The translations under genes and the position numbers were made by a program. DNA of 64,000 bases from Pseudidiomarina taiwanensis (GTDB lineage Bacteria; Pseudomonadota; Gammaproteobacteria; Enterobacterales; Alteromonadaceae). Positions within the stretch are counted from its first letter, which is position 1. The number at the start of each line of letters is the position of its first letter. The DNA is taken from positions 179,710 through 243,709 of the forward strand of contig NZ_PIQG01000004.1 in the NCBI RefSeq assembly GCF_003987435.1. Reading direction: 5' to 3'. Under the pieces are notes generated by a model that saw nothing but the letters and a program-made list of their open reading frames with translations, was not told the origin of the DNA and ran no database searches. Positions 1 to 7,946 of this stretch are shown one piece after another.

Positions 1-7
1 TTCTTTT

Positions 8-62
8 TACCACTCAAGCCTTAGAGCAACAATTCCCCAAAAGAGGTAGTCGTCGTACCTCA
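8..62. promoter_or_regulatory. Cluster of NarL-like heptamers upstream of the porin
   Basis: Three sequences resemble the NarL heptamer TACYYMT. TACCACT at 8-14 matches six of seven positions. AGAGGTA at 42-48 reads TACCTCT on the minus strand, an exact match. TACCTCA at 56-62 matches six of seven. They lie 100-155 bases before the porin start, and narL and narX are both in this window. Control of the porin by nitrate is inferred. Heptamers this degenerate also occur by chance. Confidence 0.35.
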
Positions 63-163
63 ATTATCAAATATCGAGTAAGAGTAGGTATCCATATGAT
101 TTTTAATGGTTTTATTTTTATTGAGGCGTAGTATTCCTAGCAGCATTTAGTGAGGAGAATACT

Positions 164-1360
164 ATGAAAACACGACTAGCAACGACTATCGCTAGCATAT
201 GTGCAGCGGGTTTATTAATGCCAAATGTTTCTGTCGCAACCGGTTTCGCAGACTTTCAACAAGCGATCACTGATGGAGACGCAAACGTCAAACTGCGCTA
301 CCGATACGAGCGAGTTGACCAGGATAATATTGATAAAGAGGCCAATGCTTCAACCTTGCTCACCCGACTAAGTTACAAAAGTGCCGATTTTGGTGGCTTT
401 TACACACAACTAGAGTTCGATAACGTTACCGCATTGGGCAACGAAAATTTTAATAGTACCGTCAATGGCAACACCAACTATCCCGTGGTTGCAGATCCGA
501 TTGGTTCAGATTTCAACCAAGCTTATGTGGGTTATAAAACTGAGTCACTGCATTTCACCGCCGGTCGTCAGCGCATCAATCATAATGACCAAAGATTCGT
601 GGGTGGTGTGGGTTGGCGGCAAAACGAGCAAACCTATGATGGTTACCGCCTGAGATACGACAATCAGTCTGGCCTGAATGTTGACTACAGCTACATACAC
701 AACGTTAATCGTATTTTTGGCACGGACAGTCCAAATTCTGATTTAGGTGGCAATATACATCTACTGAACGTCATGTATAAAATCAATGCTGACCACAAGG
801 TAGCGGGTTTTGCCTATGAGCTGGACTTTGATACCGCTAACGCAATCGCAACCCGCACACTTGGGGTGAGTTACGATGGCAAGATTTCTGCCATAAACAT
901 TCACGCTGCCTATGCACGTCAAAATGAAACTGGTGATAATCCAACAGACTTTTCCACAGATTACCTGGCCTTAGAGTTAAGCACTAAATTGTCAGCAGTG
1001 AATTTTGGTATAGGTTACGAATCACTTGGCAGCGATAACGGCAAAGGATTCACAACGCCTTTAGCCACTCTACATAAGTTTCAGGGCTTCGCTGACAAGT
1101 TTCTCGCCACGCCTGGACAGGGGATTAACGATCTATACATTAAAGCGTCTGGCAGTATTGGAAAGCTGAAACTGTTGGGTGTCTGGCACCAATTTGAATC
1201 AGATGTAGGTTCAGTAGATTACGGCAATGAGTTTAATTTCAATGCCACTTATCCGGTATACAAGAACACTAACTTTTTATTGCGTTATGCAAATTACAGT
1301 GCCGATGATTTCGCAGTTGATACCAATAAATTATGGGCAATGATGACTTTTACTTTCTAG
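164..1360 (+). CDS. Outer-membrane beta-barrel porin (alginate-export/porin-like)
   Basis: This is a 398-residue protein with a signal peptide over about residues 1-25, where a hydrophobic stretch ends near SVA. The rest alternates polar and aromatic residues as in beta strands and finishes on phenylalanine (MMTFTF), the usual outer-membrane insertion signal. The style matches the alginate-export/porin-like family, which forms passive channels. The substrate cannot be read from sequence. A ribosome site (gaggag) sits about 7 bases before the ATG. It stands alone with its own terminator, at the left edge of the nitrate block and behind NarL-like heptamers, so a role in nitrate or nitrite passage is plausible but inferred. 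Confidence 0.7.
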   Translation: MKTRLATTIASICAAGLLMPNVSVATGFADFQQAITDGDANVKLRYRYERVDQDNIDKEANASTLLTRLSYKSADFGGFYTQLEFDNVTALGNENFNSTVNGNTNYPVVADPIGSDFNQAYVGYKTESLHFTAGRQRINHNDQRFVGGVGWRQNEQTYDGYRLRYDNQSGLNVDYSYIHNVNRIFGTDSPNSDLGGNIHLLNVMYKINADHKVAGFAYELDFDTANAIATRTLGVSYDGKISAINIHAAYARQNETGDNPTDFSTDYLALELSTKLSAVNFGIGYESLGSDNGKGFTTPLATLHKFQGFADKFLATPGQGINDLYIKASGSIGKLKLLGVWHQFESDVGSVDYGNEFNFNATYPVYKNTNFLLRYANYSADDFAVDTNKLWAMMTFTF

Positions 1361-1402
1361 GGATTTGCTCGTAACTTCCATAACGTCCTCCACGCGTTAT
1401 TT

Positions 1403-1429
1403 GCCGACTCAATTTGGGTCGGCTTTTTT
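1403..1429 (+). terminator. Rho-independent terminator after the porin gene
   Basis: A stem GCCGAC (1403-1408) pairs with GTCGGC (1418-1423) and is followed directly by a run of six T. It ends porin transcription before the molybdenum cofactor leader. Confidence 0.85.
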
Positions 1430-1503
1430 ATACCCCCTTGTGAGTATTCCTTCAGCGGAATAACAAAAACCACACTTTTACGCCAAACTTAGGGTAACTA
1501 AAA

Positions 1504-1620
1504 CTCCGAGCTCTAGTGCCTAAGGTGCTAACAACTATGGTACTGGAGCCGCAGCTGAGAAGTTGCCCGGTAGTCAGAGAAATCAACCTGCCGCCCACGA
1601 GCTGTAATGCTCGATATTTG
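1504..1620 (+). ncRNA. Moco-riboswitch-like leader RNA
   Basis: The leader of moaA contains CTCCGAGC (1504-1511), a long helix of CTCTAGTGCC (1511-1520) with GGTACTGGAG (1539-1548) that pairs over ten bases with two G-U pairs, an internal AAGGTGC segment, and then CCGC and GCCCGG segments. A short hairpin CGAGC/GCTCG (1598-1602/1609-1613) lies just before the ribosome site at about 1620-1628. The position before moaA and the motif style fit the known Moco RNA family, which senses the molybdenum cofactor and represses its synthesis. Boundaries are approximate and no covariance search could be run. Confidence 0.7.
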
Positions 1621-1632
1621 GAAAGGTGTTAG

Positions 1633-2607
1633 ATGAACTTACAAGACTCATTCGGAAGAAGATTCAATTATCTGAGACTCTCAGTAACTGAGCTGTGCAA
1701 CTTCCGCTGTAACTACTGTCTTCCGGATGGCAACGACTGCAACACACCCAAACGCGGTTTGTCCGTAAACGAAATTCAAACCTTGGTTAGAGCTTTTGCT
1801 GGCCTGGGTACAACCAAAGTGCGTATTACTGGCGGCGAGCCAGCACTGCGCAAAGATTTGTGTGAGATCATCGAAACCTGCAAGAAAGTTGACGGGATAA
1901 AAAAGGTCGCCTTGACGACAAACGGATTCAAACTCAATCAGGATATCGAAAGGTATAAACGGGCTGGTCTTGATGCGATAAATGTCAGTGCCGATAGCCT
2001 TGACCCACGCATGTTTGCTGCAATCACCGGCAAACAAAAGCTGGAAGAAATTTTGTTGGGTGTTGAACGAGCAGCGCAGTTAGGCATCAGCAGTATCAAG
2101 CTAAATACAGTCATGCTCAAGCAATTCAACTACAAAGAGTTAGACGCATTTTTTGACTACTTGCGCTCCAACAAGGTTACCTGGCGATTCATTGAGCTTA
2201 TGCAGACCGGCGACAACAAGAGCTTTTTTGATAAAAACCATGTCGCTGGCCAAACGATCAAAGATCGACTCCTTGAACAAGGGTGGCAGCGCATTATTCG
2301 AGAAACCGATGCAGGGCCTGCAGAGGAGTTCATGCATCCCGAATTTGCAGGGAATATCGGCCTGATCATGCCTTACAGCAAAGACTTCTGTGAATCATGC
2401 AATCGTTTGCGTATTTCCGCACAAGGCAAACTGCATCTGTGTCTGTTTGCAGAACAAGGCATCAGTATCCGTTCATTTCTGTTAGCAGGTGATGTTTCGG
2501 GTGCTCAGCAAGCTATTGTTTCTCATCTTCAACAAAAACACAGTCAGCATTTTCTGCATCAAGGATTTACGGGTGCAACGAAACAACTGGCTATGCTAGG
2601 AGGGTAA
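1633..2607 (+). CDS. moaA: GTP 3',8-cyclase MoaA
   Basis: MoaA is a radical-SAM enzyme that starts molybdenum cofactor synthesis by converting GTP to 3',8-cyclo-H2GTP, which MoaC then converts to cyclic pyranopterin monophosphate. The 324-residue protein has the SAM cluster motif CNFRCNYC near residue 24, the ITGGEP motif near residue 62, a second iron-sulfur site around DFCESCNRLR and a later cysteine (LHLCLF), and ends with the typical C-terminal Gly-Gly. The ribosome site GGAAAGG sits before the ATG, downstream of the Moco-like leader. It is the first gene of a six-gene operon, with mobA starting two bases after it. Confidence 0.97.
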   Translation: MNLQDSFGRRFNYLRLSVTELCNFRCNYCLPDGNDCNTPKRGLSVNEIQTLVRAFAGLGTTKVRITGGEPALRKDLCEIIETCKKVDGIKKVALTTNGFKLNQDIERYKRAGLDAINVSADSLDPRMFAAITGKQKLEEILLGVERAAQLGISSIKLNTVMLKQFNYKELDAFFDYLRSNKVTWRFIELMQTGDNKSFFDKNHVAGQTIKDRLLEQGWQRIIRETDAGPAEEFMHPEFAGNIGLIMPYSKDFCESCNRLRISAQGKLHLCLFAEQGISIRSFLLAGDVSGAQQAIVSHLQQKHSQHFLHQGFTGATKQLAMLGG

Positions 2608-2608
2608 C

Positions 2609-3202
2609 ATGAACACAATTGGCGTCATTTTAGCCGGCGGTGCTTCTCGCCGCATGGGCCAAGACAAAGCTTTACTTACGATTTCGCAATCAACCATGTT
2701 AACCAGAACTTACAAGCTGTTACTTGAAACATCGGTTAGCAAAGTTGTTATCAGTCGCAATGACGGCGAAGCTGGGCATTTTCCAGATCTGTACCCAGGT
2801 AAAGGGCCTTTGTCTGGTATCCACAGTGCTGCTATGCGCTTTCCAAACAAAAATCTATTGATACTGCCGATCGACCTTCCGCTAATAGATGTTTCCACAA
2901 TACAACGCTTGTTAGATAGCGGCGAAAAGTTTTCGAGGAATGTCAGATTTGGTGAACATAGTTTGCCGCTTTACTTGCGTAACACCGAGACGACCCGCCA
3001 AACCCTGGATTACACACTGCGGTGTACAAACAGTTTTTCTGTTGATCGCTTTTGCACGCATTTCCCTTTAATGAAGCTGCAACTGCGCCAGCAGTCACCC
3101 CTTTTCAATTCAAACACACCAGAACAATGGCGTTTTGCCATGCAACACTTCGAAACATCCGAATGTTCTGTACCAACTGAGGTTCGCCATGGGACATGCT
3201 AA
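2609..3202 (+). CDS. mobA: Molybdenum cofactor guanylyltransferase MobA
   Basis: MobA links GMP to molybdenum-pterin to form the bis-MGD cofactor that NarG needs. The 197-residue protein opens with the nucleotide-binding motif LAGGASRRMGQDKALL, and has the GPLSGIHSA and PIDLP motifs that place GTP and magnesium. It starts two bases after moaA stops, with AGGAGG overlapping the moaA end as ribosome site. Its last codons overlap the moaB start. The presence of mobA inside the nar block agrees with a bis-MGD enzyme as the final customer. Confidence 0.95.
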   Translation: MNTIGVILAGGASRRMGQDKALLTISQSTMLTRTYKLLLETSVSKVVISRNDGEAGHFPDLYPGKGPLSGIHSAAMRFPNKNLLILPIDLPLIDVSTIQRLLDSGEKFSRNVRFGEHSLPLYLRNTETTRQTLDYTLRCTNSFSVDRFCTHFPLMKLQLRQQSPLFNSNTPEQWRFAMQHFETSECSVPTEVRHGTC

Positions 3203-3734
3203 CAAACAATTTGAATCACTTGGTGTCGCCGTTCTGACAGTGTCAGACACGCGTGATAGAAGCACAGATACCTCTGGCGAGTATCTGGCCGTGAATGCGA
3301 CTGAATCGGGTCATCAGGTGATTAAGCGAGAGATTGTTATTGATGACATTTATCTGATCCGAGCGTGCGTTTCTGCTTATATCGCAGATCCAGCCATACA
3401 AGCCGTAATCGTGACTGGAGGTACCGGATTTACTTCAAGAGATTCCACACCTGAAGCGGTAAAACCCTTGTTTGACAAAGAAGTTGAGGGATTCGGTGAA
3501 TTATTTCGATATTTGTCATTTAAGGAAATAGGTACTTCAACAATCCAATCAAGGGCTATATCTGGATTAGCAAACAACACTGTTATATTTTGTCTACCTG
3601 GGTCTACCAATGCTTGCAAAACCGCTTGGGCGGGTATCATTGAAGCGCAACTAAATGGCGCTCATGGTCCGTGTAACTTCGTACCGCATTTACAAACCAA
3701 TGAAGCACTTCAATGCGCGAGTAGACCGATATGA
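3189..3734 (+). CDS. moaB: Molybdopterin adenylyltransferase-type protein MoaB
   Basis: This 181-residue MoaB/MogA-family protein is expected to adenylylate molybdopterin before metal insertion. Visible motifs are [10 protein letters not shown] near the N-terminus, [13 protein letters not shown] in the middle and [15 protein letters not shown] near the end, matching the MPT-binding fold. The ATG at 3189 is chosen because homologues begin about ten residues before VAVLTVSDT. An earlier in-frame ATG at 3135 would bury 54 more bases inside mobA. It overlaps mobA by 14 bases and moaC by 4. No separate mogA is seen in the window. Confidence 0.93.
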   Translation: MGHANKQFESLGVAVLTVSDTRDRSTDTSGEYLAVNATESGHQVIKREIVIDDIYLIRACVSAYIADPAIQAVIVTGGTGFTSRDSTPEAVKPLFDKEVEGFGELFRYLSFKEIGTSTIQSRAISGLANNTVIFCLPGSTNACKTAWAGIIEAQLNGAHGPCNFVPHLQTNEALQCASRPI

Positions 3735-4225
3735 CTGGGCTAACTAATTCTGAGCTTAGCCATATTGATAATCATGGCAAAGCGAACATGGTCGATGTGA
3801 GCGAAAAAGCCACATCGACTCGCGTAGCAAAAGCGGAAGCCTATGTCAGTGTTTCAGATATTGCGCTTGAGCAAATAATACAAAACCAGTTGGCGAAAGG
3901 TGATGTCTTTAGTGTCGCAAGAGTGGCAGGCATTCAAGCGGCAAAACAATGTGCCAATCTGGTGCCGCTATGTCATCCACTGTTACTCAGCAAAGTAGAC
4001 GTGGATTTTGAAACTGACGAGTTATCCAAGCAAATAAAGATAACCTGTCAATGTAAATTAAATGGTAACACTGGCGTTGAAATGGAGGCGCTTACTGGCG
4101 TTTCTGTGGCTGCGCTGACGCTTTTTGATATGTGTAAAGCTGTTGACCCAGAAATGGTTATTCATGGCTTAAAAGTCATTGAAAAAAGCGGTGGTAAAAC
4201 TGGACTGTGGAGGCGCTCTGCATGA
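3731..4225 (+). CDS. moaC: Cyclic pyranopterin monophosphate synthase MoaC
   Basis: MoaC turns the MoaA product into cyclic pyranopterin monophosphate. The 164-residue protein shows MVDVSEK near the start, the LVPLCHPL motif near residue 77, [19 protein letters not shown] in the core with conserved acids, and the GLWRR C-terminus. It overlaps moaB by ATGA, which indicates translational coupling, and its own stop overlaps the moaD start in the same way. Confidence 0.97.
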   Translation: MTGLTNSELSHIDNHGKANMVDVSEKATSTRVAKAEAYVSVSDIALEQIIQNQLAKGDVFSVARVAGIQAAKQCANLVPLCHPLLLSKVDVDFETDELSKQIKITCQCKLNGNTGVEMEALTGVSVAALTLFDMCKAVDPEMVIHGLKVIEKSGGKTGLWRRSA

Positions 4226-4467
4226 TACAGATAAAATTTTTCGCAAGTCTTCGTGAAAGGTTAGGTACATCGTCTTTGAATCTTCAGTATGCGGGTGAAA
4301 ACACTGTCGCCGATGTCGCACATGAGCTCGTCGAGCGTGGAGAGGAGTGGCGCTTCCTCGAAGAACGAGATGTGTTATGTGCGGTCAATCAAACGCTTTG
4401 TGGAAAAGACGCAAAAATAAATGATGGCGACGAAATTGCGTTTTTCCCGCCGGTGACAGGAGGCTAA
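4222..4467 (+). CDS. moaD: Molybdopterin synthase sulfur-carrier subunit MoaD
   Basis: MoaD is a small ubiquitin-like protein that carries sulfur as a C-terminal thiocarboxylate to MoaE. The 81-residue product ends in PPVTGG, the required Gly-Gly tail. The ATG at 4222 overlaps the moaC stop by four bases and gives the usual [12 protein letters not shown] beginning. An upstream in-frame ATG at 4207 would add five residues unlike the family. The activating enzyme MoeB is not encoded in the window and must come from elsewhere in the genome. Confidence 0.94.
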   Translation: MIQIKFFASLRERLGTSSLNLQYAGENTVADVAHELVERGEEWRFLEERDVLCAVNQTLCGKDAKINDGDEIAFFPPVTGG

Positions 4468-4469
4468 CA

Positions 4470-4934
4470 ATGATTAGTGTTCAGCGTGACGACTTTGATC
4501 ACTGTGAACAATACCTTGCCCTTAAGGAAGAGGCGGATGGAGACGGCGCTGTAGTCACTTTTACGGGTTTGGTACGAGATTTCAATGTTCAGGGGGCCGT
4601 GTCGGGCATTCACATAGAGCATTACCCAGGTATGACCGAAAAATCCCTGATGCGTATCTGTAGTGAAGCTCGAAAACGTTGGCAGTTAGGACAAATAAGA
4701 GTCATCCACCGAGTGGGGAGGATTGGGCCTCAGGAGCAGATTGTGTTTGTTGGCGTAACATCCAAGCATCGCAAAAATGCATTTGACGCGTGTGAATTCA
4801 TTATTGATTACCTTAAAACCAGCGCTCCTTTATGGAAACAAGAAGGTACATCAGAAGGCATGAAGTGGGTCGCCAGTCGGTTGTCGGACAAGGAAGCAAT
4901 GGATCGCTGGCTTAATACAACCAACCTGTCTTGA
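4470..4934 (+). CDS. moaE: Molybdopterin synthase catalytic subunit MoaE
   Basis: MoaE adds two sulfurs, delivered by MoaD, to the pterin precursor. The 154-residue protein has the VTFTGLVRDFN segment, the IEHYPGMTE motif, VGVTSKHRKNAFDACEFIIDYLK, and the PLWKQE catalytic lysine region. It begins two bases after moaD with an AGGAGG site inside the moaD end. It is the last gene of the plus-strand moa operon, and its 3' end overlaps the end of the opposing CopD-like gene by 23 bases. Confidence 0.97.
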   Translation: MISVQRDDFDHCEQYLALKEEADGDGAVVTFTGLVRDFNVQGAVSGIHIEHYPGMTEKSLMRICSEARKRWQLGQIRVIHRVGRIGPQEQIVFVGVTSKHRKNAFDACEFIIDYLKTSAPLWKQEGTSEGMKWVASRLSDKEAMDRWLNTTNLS

Positions 4935-5355
4935 ACGATACGCCGACGATTACGAAAATTATCGAAAGCAGGGTTACGGCAATAATATGCAGGGCCATAT
5001 CCCATAAATTCTGCTGCGATAATTTAGGTAAGACTCTTAGTTTAGCGTCAACAGCTAATAAAATAGTTAACGTAAGTAGTATAAACTTTATGGCAATCAC
5101 CCTTGAGATTGGGTTACTCCAATCCAGCCATAGTGAAATGTCGGGCAACAATCGATGTGCTAACAGCAAACCGGTGACTATTTGGATTAGCATGGCCGGT
5201 TTACCAATACGCTCAAACGCTGATTCAAACTCCAGCAAACGTTGGGGTGACTTCTCTTTCAATACTCTGGGTAATACAGCAAGCGCCAACACGATATGGC
5301 CGCCTGTCCATACTGTTGCTCCTAAAATGTGAGCGAGTATCAAATAACCATACAT
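4912..5355 (-). CDS. CopD-like integral membrane protein
   Basis: This is a 147-residue membrane protein with about four hydrophobic helices. The start (LILAHILGATVWTGGHIVL) and the later histidine-bearing helices resemble the CopD/copper-resistance D superfamily of small membrane proteins. It is the last gene of a minus-strand operon narL-moeA-ybaN-like-this gene. Its role in nitrate respiration is unknown. It could supply a metal or haem function, but the sequence does not prove one. Confidence 0.7.
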   Translation of the reverse strand: MYGYLILAHILGATVWTGGHIVLALAVLPRVLKEKSPQRLLEFESAFERIGKPAMLIQIVTGLLLAHRLLPDISLWLDWSNPISRVIAIKFILLTLTILLAVDAKLRVLPKLSQQNLWDMALHIIAVTLLSIIFVIVGVSFKTGWLY

Positions 5356-5364
5356 AGTATAATG

Positions 5365-5739
5365 TCAAACCTGACTGGGTCTGCTCCATATAAAGCTTAA
5401 AACGAGAATGGATACAGTGGTTACCGAAGCAATTGTCCAATAAGCGTAATCGCCAATTAATAACGCAGCGGCTACCATCGCAATCAAGCTAGTGCAAGCA
5501 ATGACTTTGGTCTTAAGTGCAATTACGCCTGCTTGTTCCCAGTCGTTAATTACGCCTCCGAGCAATGGCTGCGATAATAGCCATTGATGTAGCGTATTCG
5601 AGCTTTTAGAAAAACAAAAGGCAGACAAGAGTAGAAAGGGTGTAGTTGGAACCAAAGGTAATACGACGCCAATAATGCCGCAAAGACAGGCCACTAAGCC
5701 TGCAATTATGAACATCGAACGACGAAGTTGATTACCCAT
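5365..5739 (-). CDS. YbaN-family (DUF454) inner-membrane protein
   Basis: This 124-residue protein has the DUF454 hallmark: a first helix, then GVVLPLVPTTPFLLLSAFCFSKSS, a loop with HQWLLSQP, and two closing helices. The family is conserved but of unknown function. It lies 7 bases after moeA and 9 bases before the CopD-like gene, so it is co-transcribed with them. Confidence 0.85.
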   Translation of the reverse strand: MGNQLRRSMFIIAGLVACLCGIIGVVLPLVPTTPFLLLSAFCFSKSSNTLHQWLLSQPLLGGVINDWEQAGVIALKTKVIACTSLIAMVAAALLIGDYAYWTIASVTTVSILVLSFIWSRPSQV

Positions 5740-5746
5740 TGCTTAT

Positions 5747-6982
5747 TTATCTCAAAACCGAATCAAACCATTGCACATTCACCGTTTCTCCAGGTTCTAT
5801 CATTCCGCGACTGTTCTCAAGCACTGCATAACAATTGCTCGTAGTAAAACAAGAAAGCACGCCTGAGCTTTGAGAACCGCCAGAGTCGACTATCAGTTGA
5901 CCATTGTCCTCGCGGTAACAGACTGCGCGTTGATAGTCAGTTCTTCCTGGTTTCTTTCTAAACCTATTCTTTGCGATGGCTCTAATGGCGACATTTTCCT
6001 TAGGTGTGCAGCCCGCTAATAGTGATAATGACGGTGCGGCAATTTGGTCAAAGGTGACTGCCGCTGATACTGGATTACCGGGGAGACCAAAAAACAAACT
6101 TTTGTTTAATCTGCCGAACGCGAGTGGTTTGCCAGGTTTGATTGCCAGCTTCCAAAAGTCTACTTGGCCAATCTCCTCGAGGATTTCACGTGTATAATCA
6201 GCTTCACCCACCGACACGCCGCCAGAAGTGATTACGCAATCTGAATTTGCATCTGCTTGGGTAAAGGCATCACGGATTTTTTCCGGATCATCTTCTATCA
6301 CACCCAAGTCCAGAACCTCAGCGCCAAGACGCTTTAACATTGCGCGAAGCATGGGCCGATTGCTGTCAAAGATTTTGCCCTGTTGAGGAGTGTCTCCAGG
6401 CTGTAAAAGCTCATCACCGGTTGAAAACAATGCCACTTTAAGCTTGCGGAAAACTGATGCCTTATCGATACCAATAGACGCGAGGAGCCCAATATCAATT
6501 GCAGTCAGCCTCTTTCCTTTAGACAGCACGACGGATTTTTTTGCGATATCACTACCTGCGATGCGTATCGCTTCACCTAGCTTAACAGTGTGAGTGACTG
6601 TTATTTCCTTACCATTTGCAACGGTGTTTTCTTGCATAACCACCGCATCCGCACCTGATGGGATTTGTGCACCGGTCATAATACGCACGCACTGATGCTT
6701 GCCGATCTCGCCGCTGAATGGATTGCCAGCAAAGCTCTTACCAACCAGACTAAAAGTAGTACCAGAAGACAGATCCTGATGGCGAATGGCGTAGCCGTCC
6801 ATTGCGGAGTTATCAAAACCCGGGACGTTAATGGGAGAAATCACATCGTCGGCCAATACTCTATCCAATGCCGAATCAAGACTGCAATGCTCAACTTCAA
6901 CAATCGGAGAGATAGTGTCCCAGATGATCTGTTTTGCTTCCTCTATCGGCATAAGGCCTTTTGCATCGCAACCACATCCCAT
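5747..6982 (-). CDS. moeA: Molybdopterin molybdenumtransferase MoeA
   Basis: MoeA inserts molybdate into adenylylated molybdopterin. The 411-residue protein has the N-terminal linker, SAMDGYA, the MTGAQIPSGADAVVMQE motif, the STGDEL and SGGVSVGEAD catalytic segments, and GLPGNPVSA. The ATG at 6982 follows an AAGGAG ribosome site that overlaps the narL end. A longer reading frame starting at 7015 lacks such a site. The N-terminus carries an unusual Cys-Gly-Cys (MGCGC). Spacing to narL is two bases, so the operon links the nitrate regulator to cofactor maturation. Confidence 0.96.
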   Translation of the reverse strand: MGCGCDAKGLMPIEEAKQIIWDTISPIVEVEHCSLDSALDRVLADDVISPINVPGFDNSAMDGYAIRHQDLSSGTTFSLVGKSFAGNPFSGEIGKHQCVRIMTGAQIPSGADAVVMQENTVANGKEITVTHTVKLGEAIRIAGSDIAKKSVVLSKGKRLTAIDIGLLASIGIDKASVFRKLKVALFSTGDELLQPGDTPQQGKIFDSNRPMLRAMLKRLGAEVLDLGVIEDDPEKIRDAFTQADANSDCVITSGGVSVGEADYTREILEEIGQVDFWKLAIKPGKPLAFGRLNKSLFFGLPGNPVSAAVTFDQIAAPSLSLLAGCTPKENVAIRAIAKNRFRKKPGRTDYQRAVCYREDNGQLIVDSGGSQSSGVLSCFTTSNCYAVLENSRGMIEPGETVNVQWFDSVLR

Positions 6983-6984
6983 GA

Positions 6985-7638
6985 TTAAGCTCCTTTTTGG
7001 TGGTTCACCATCCACACTGCTGCTTCTACACGAGAGCGTAGATTCAGTTTTTTAAGAAAATGCTTCACATGGACTTTGACCGTGCCATCTGAAATATCCA
7101 GTTCTCGTGCAATAAGCTTGTTGCTCATACCTTTCGCGATGAGTTTGAGGATCTCCAATTCACGACTGGTCAGGCTGGCCAATGCTCGACTTCCAGCCCT
7201 TTCGGGCTTGCGTAGCGCAGTAGCCAGTACCTCAGTCAGCTTTGCGCTCATTACCATTTTGCCGAGCGCGGCTTCACGGAGTTTGTCGACAATATTTTCT
7301 GGATCCATGTCTTTTAGCAGATAACCATCGGCACCTGAGCGAACGGCTTCAACAACATCTTCATCGTTGTCAGATACCGTCAACATGATGATGCGCGAAT
7401 CAACACCTTTATCCCGCAGATGCTTTAGCGTTTCCAATCCATCCATACCTTGCATGTTCAAATCCAGCGTGATCAGGTCTGGCTCCAATTGCATCGCCAT
7501 TTCGATGGCTTCTTTTCCTGAACTCGCCTCTCCAACGACTTCTAGATCATCTTCAAATTCGATAAGTTGGTTTAATCCTTTACGCAACAAAGGATGGTCG
7601 TCGACCATCATAATAGTGGCGGGTTTGTCTTCGAACAT
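6985..7638 (-). CDS. narL: Nitrate/nitrite response regulator NarL
   Basis: This is a 217-residue NarL/FixJ-type regulator. The receiver domain has MMVDDHPLLRKG at the start, the phospho-acceptor aspartate in LITLDLNMQGMDG near residue 60, and the switch lysine in LLKDMD. The C-terminal LuxR-type helix-turn-helix runs LTSRELEILKLIAKGMSNKLIARELDISDGTVKVHVK. Its partner kinase narX is encoded 4.5 kb away. It is divergent from narK, with about 300 bases between them. The start codon is preceded by AGGAGG. Confidence 0.95.
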   Translation of the reverse strand: MFEDKPATIMMVDDHPLLRKGLNQLIEFEDDLEVVGEASSGKEAIEMAMQLEPDLITLDLNMQGMDGLETLKHLRDKGVDSRIIMLTVSDNDEDVVEAVRSGADGYLLKDMDPENIVDKLREAALGKMVMSAKLTEVLATALRKPERAGSRALASLTSRELEILKLIAKGMSNKLIARELDISDGTVKVHVKHFLKKLNLRSRVEAAVWMVNHQKGA

Positions 7639-7728
7639 GTATGCCTCCTTACAAACGCTGAGTCATTCGTTTAGTTTAACTATACACGAACTGGTGAACT
7701 TCTCTTAAATTACTGGAGGTAAGCCAGC

Positions 7729-7744
7729 TACCACTTATGGGGTA
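7729..7744. promoter_or_regulatory. NarL-type 7-2-7 inverted repeat between narL and narK
   Basis: TACCACT, two bases, TGGGGTA forms the 7-2-7 inverted layout known for NarL and NarP sites, each arm matching TACYYMT at six of seven positions. Further near-heptamers are TACCACA at 7842-7848 and TACCTAC at 7863-7869. The placement suggests nitrate control of narK and perhaps autoregulation of narL. No good FNR box was found here. Confidence 0.55.
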
Positions 7745-7946
7745 GCAAAACACATTTTTTGAAACCCTTTAAATATAGGGAATACAACAAGATAGCTGTA
7801 CCTCTTTCAGCACTCAATGTGTCAAAAATCGTTAGTTTTGTTACCACAATGCTTCGCCTAGCTACCTACTGAAGCAGATTGTTAGCTCTGCCTGCGTGGA
7901 CCATAGTGTGACCAAATAAATGTCATTCTATGTTGGAGTAAGCGTT

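Noticed and set aside
3135..3188. Earlier in-frame ATG for moaB
   Set aside because: It adds 18 residues unlike MoaB and lies deep inside mobA. The ATG at 3189 fits the family length.
7770..7790. FNR box before narK (TTGAA-ACCC-TTTAA)
   Set aside because: Only seven of ten bases match and the right half is poor.
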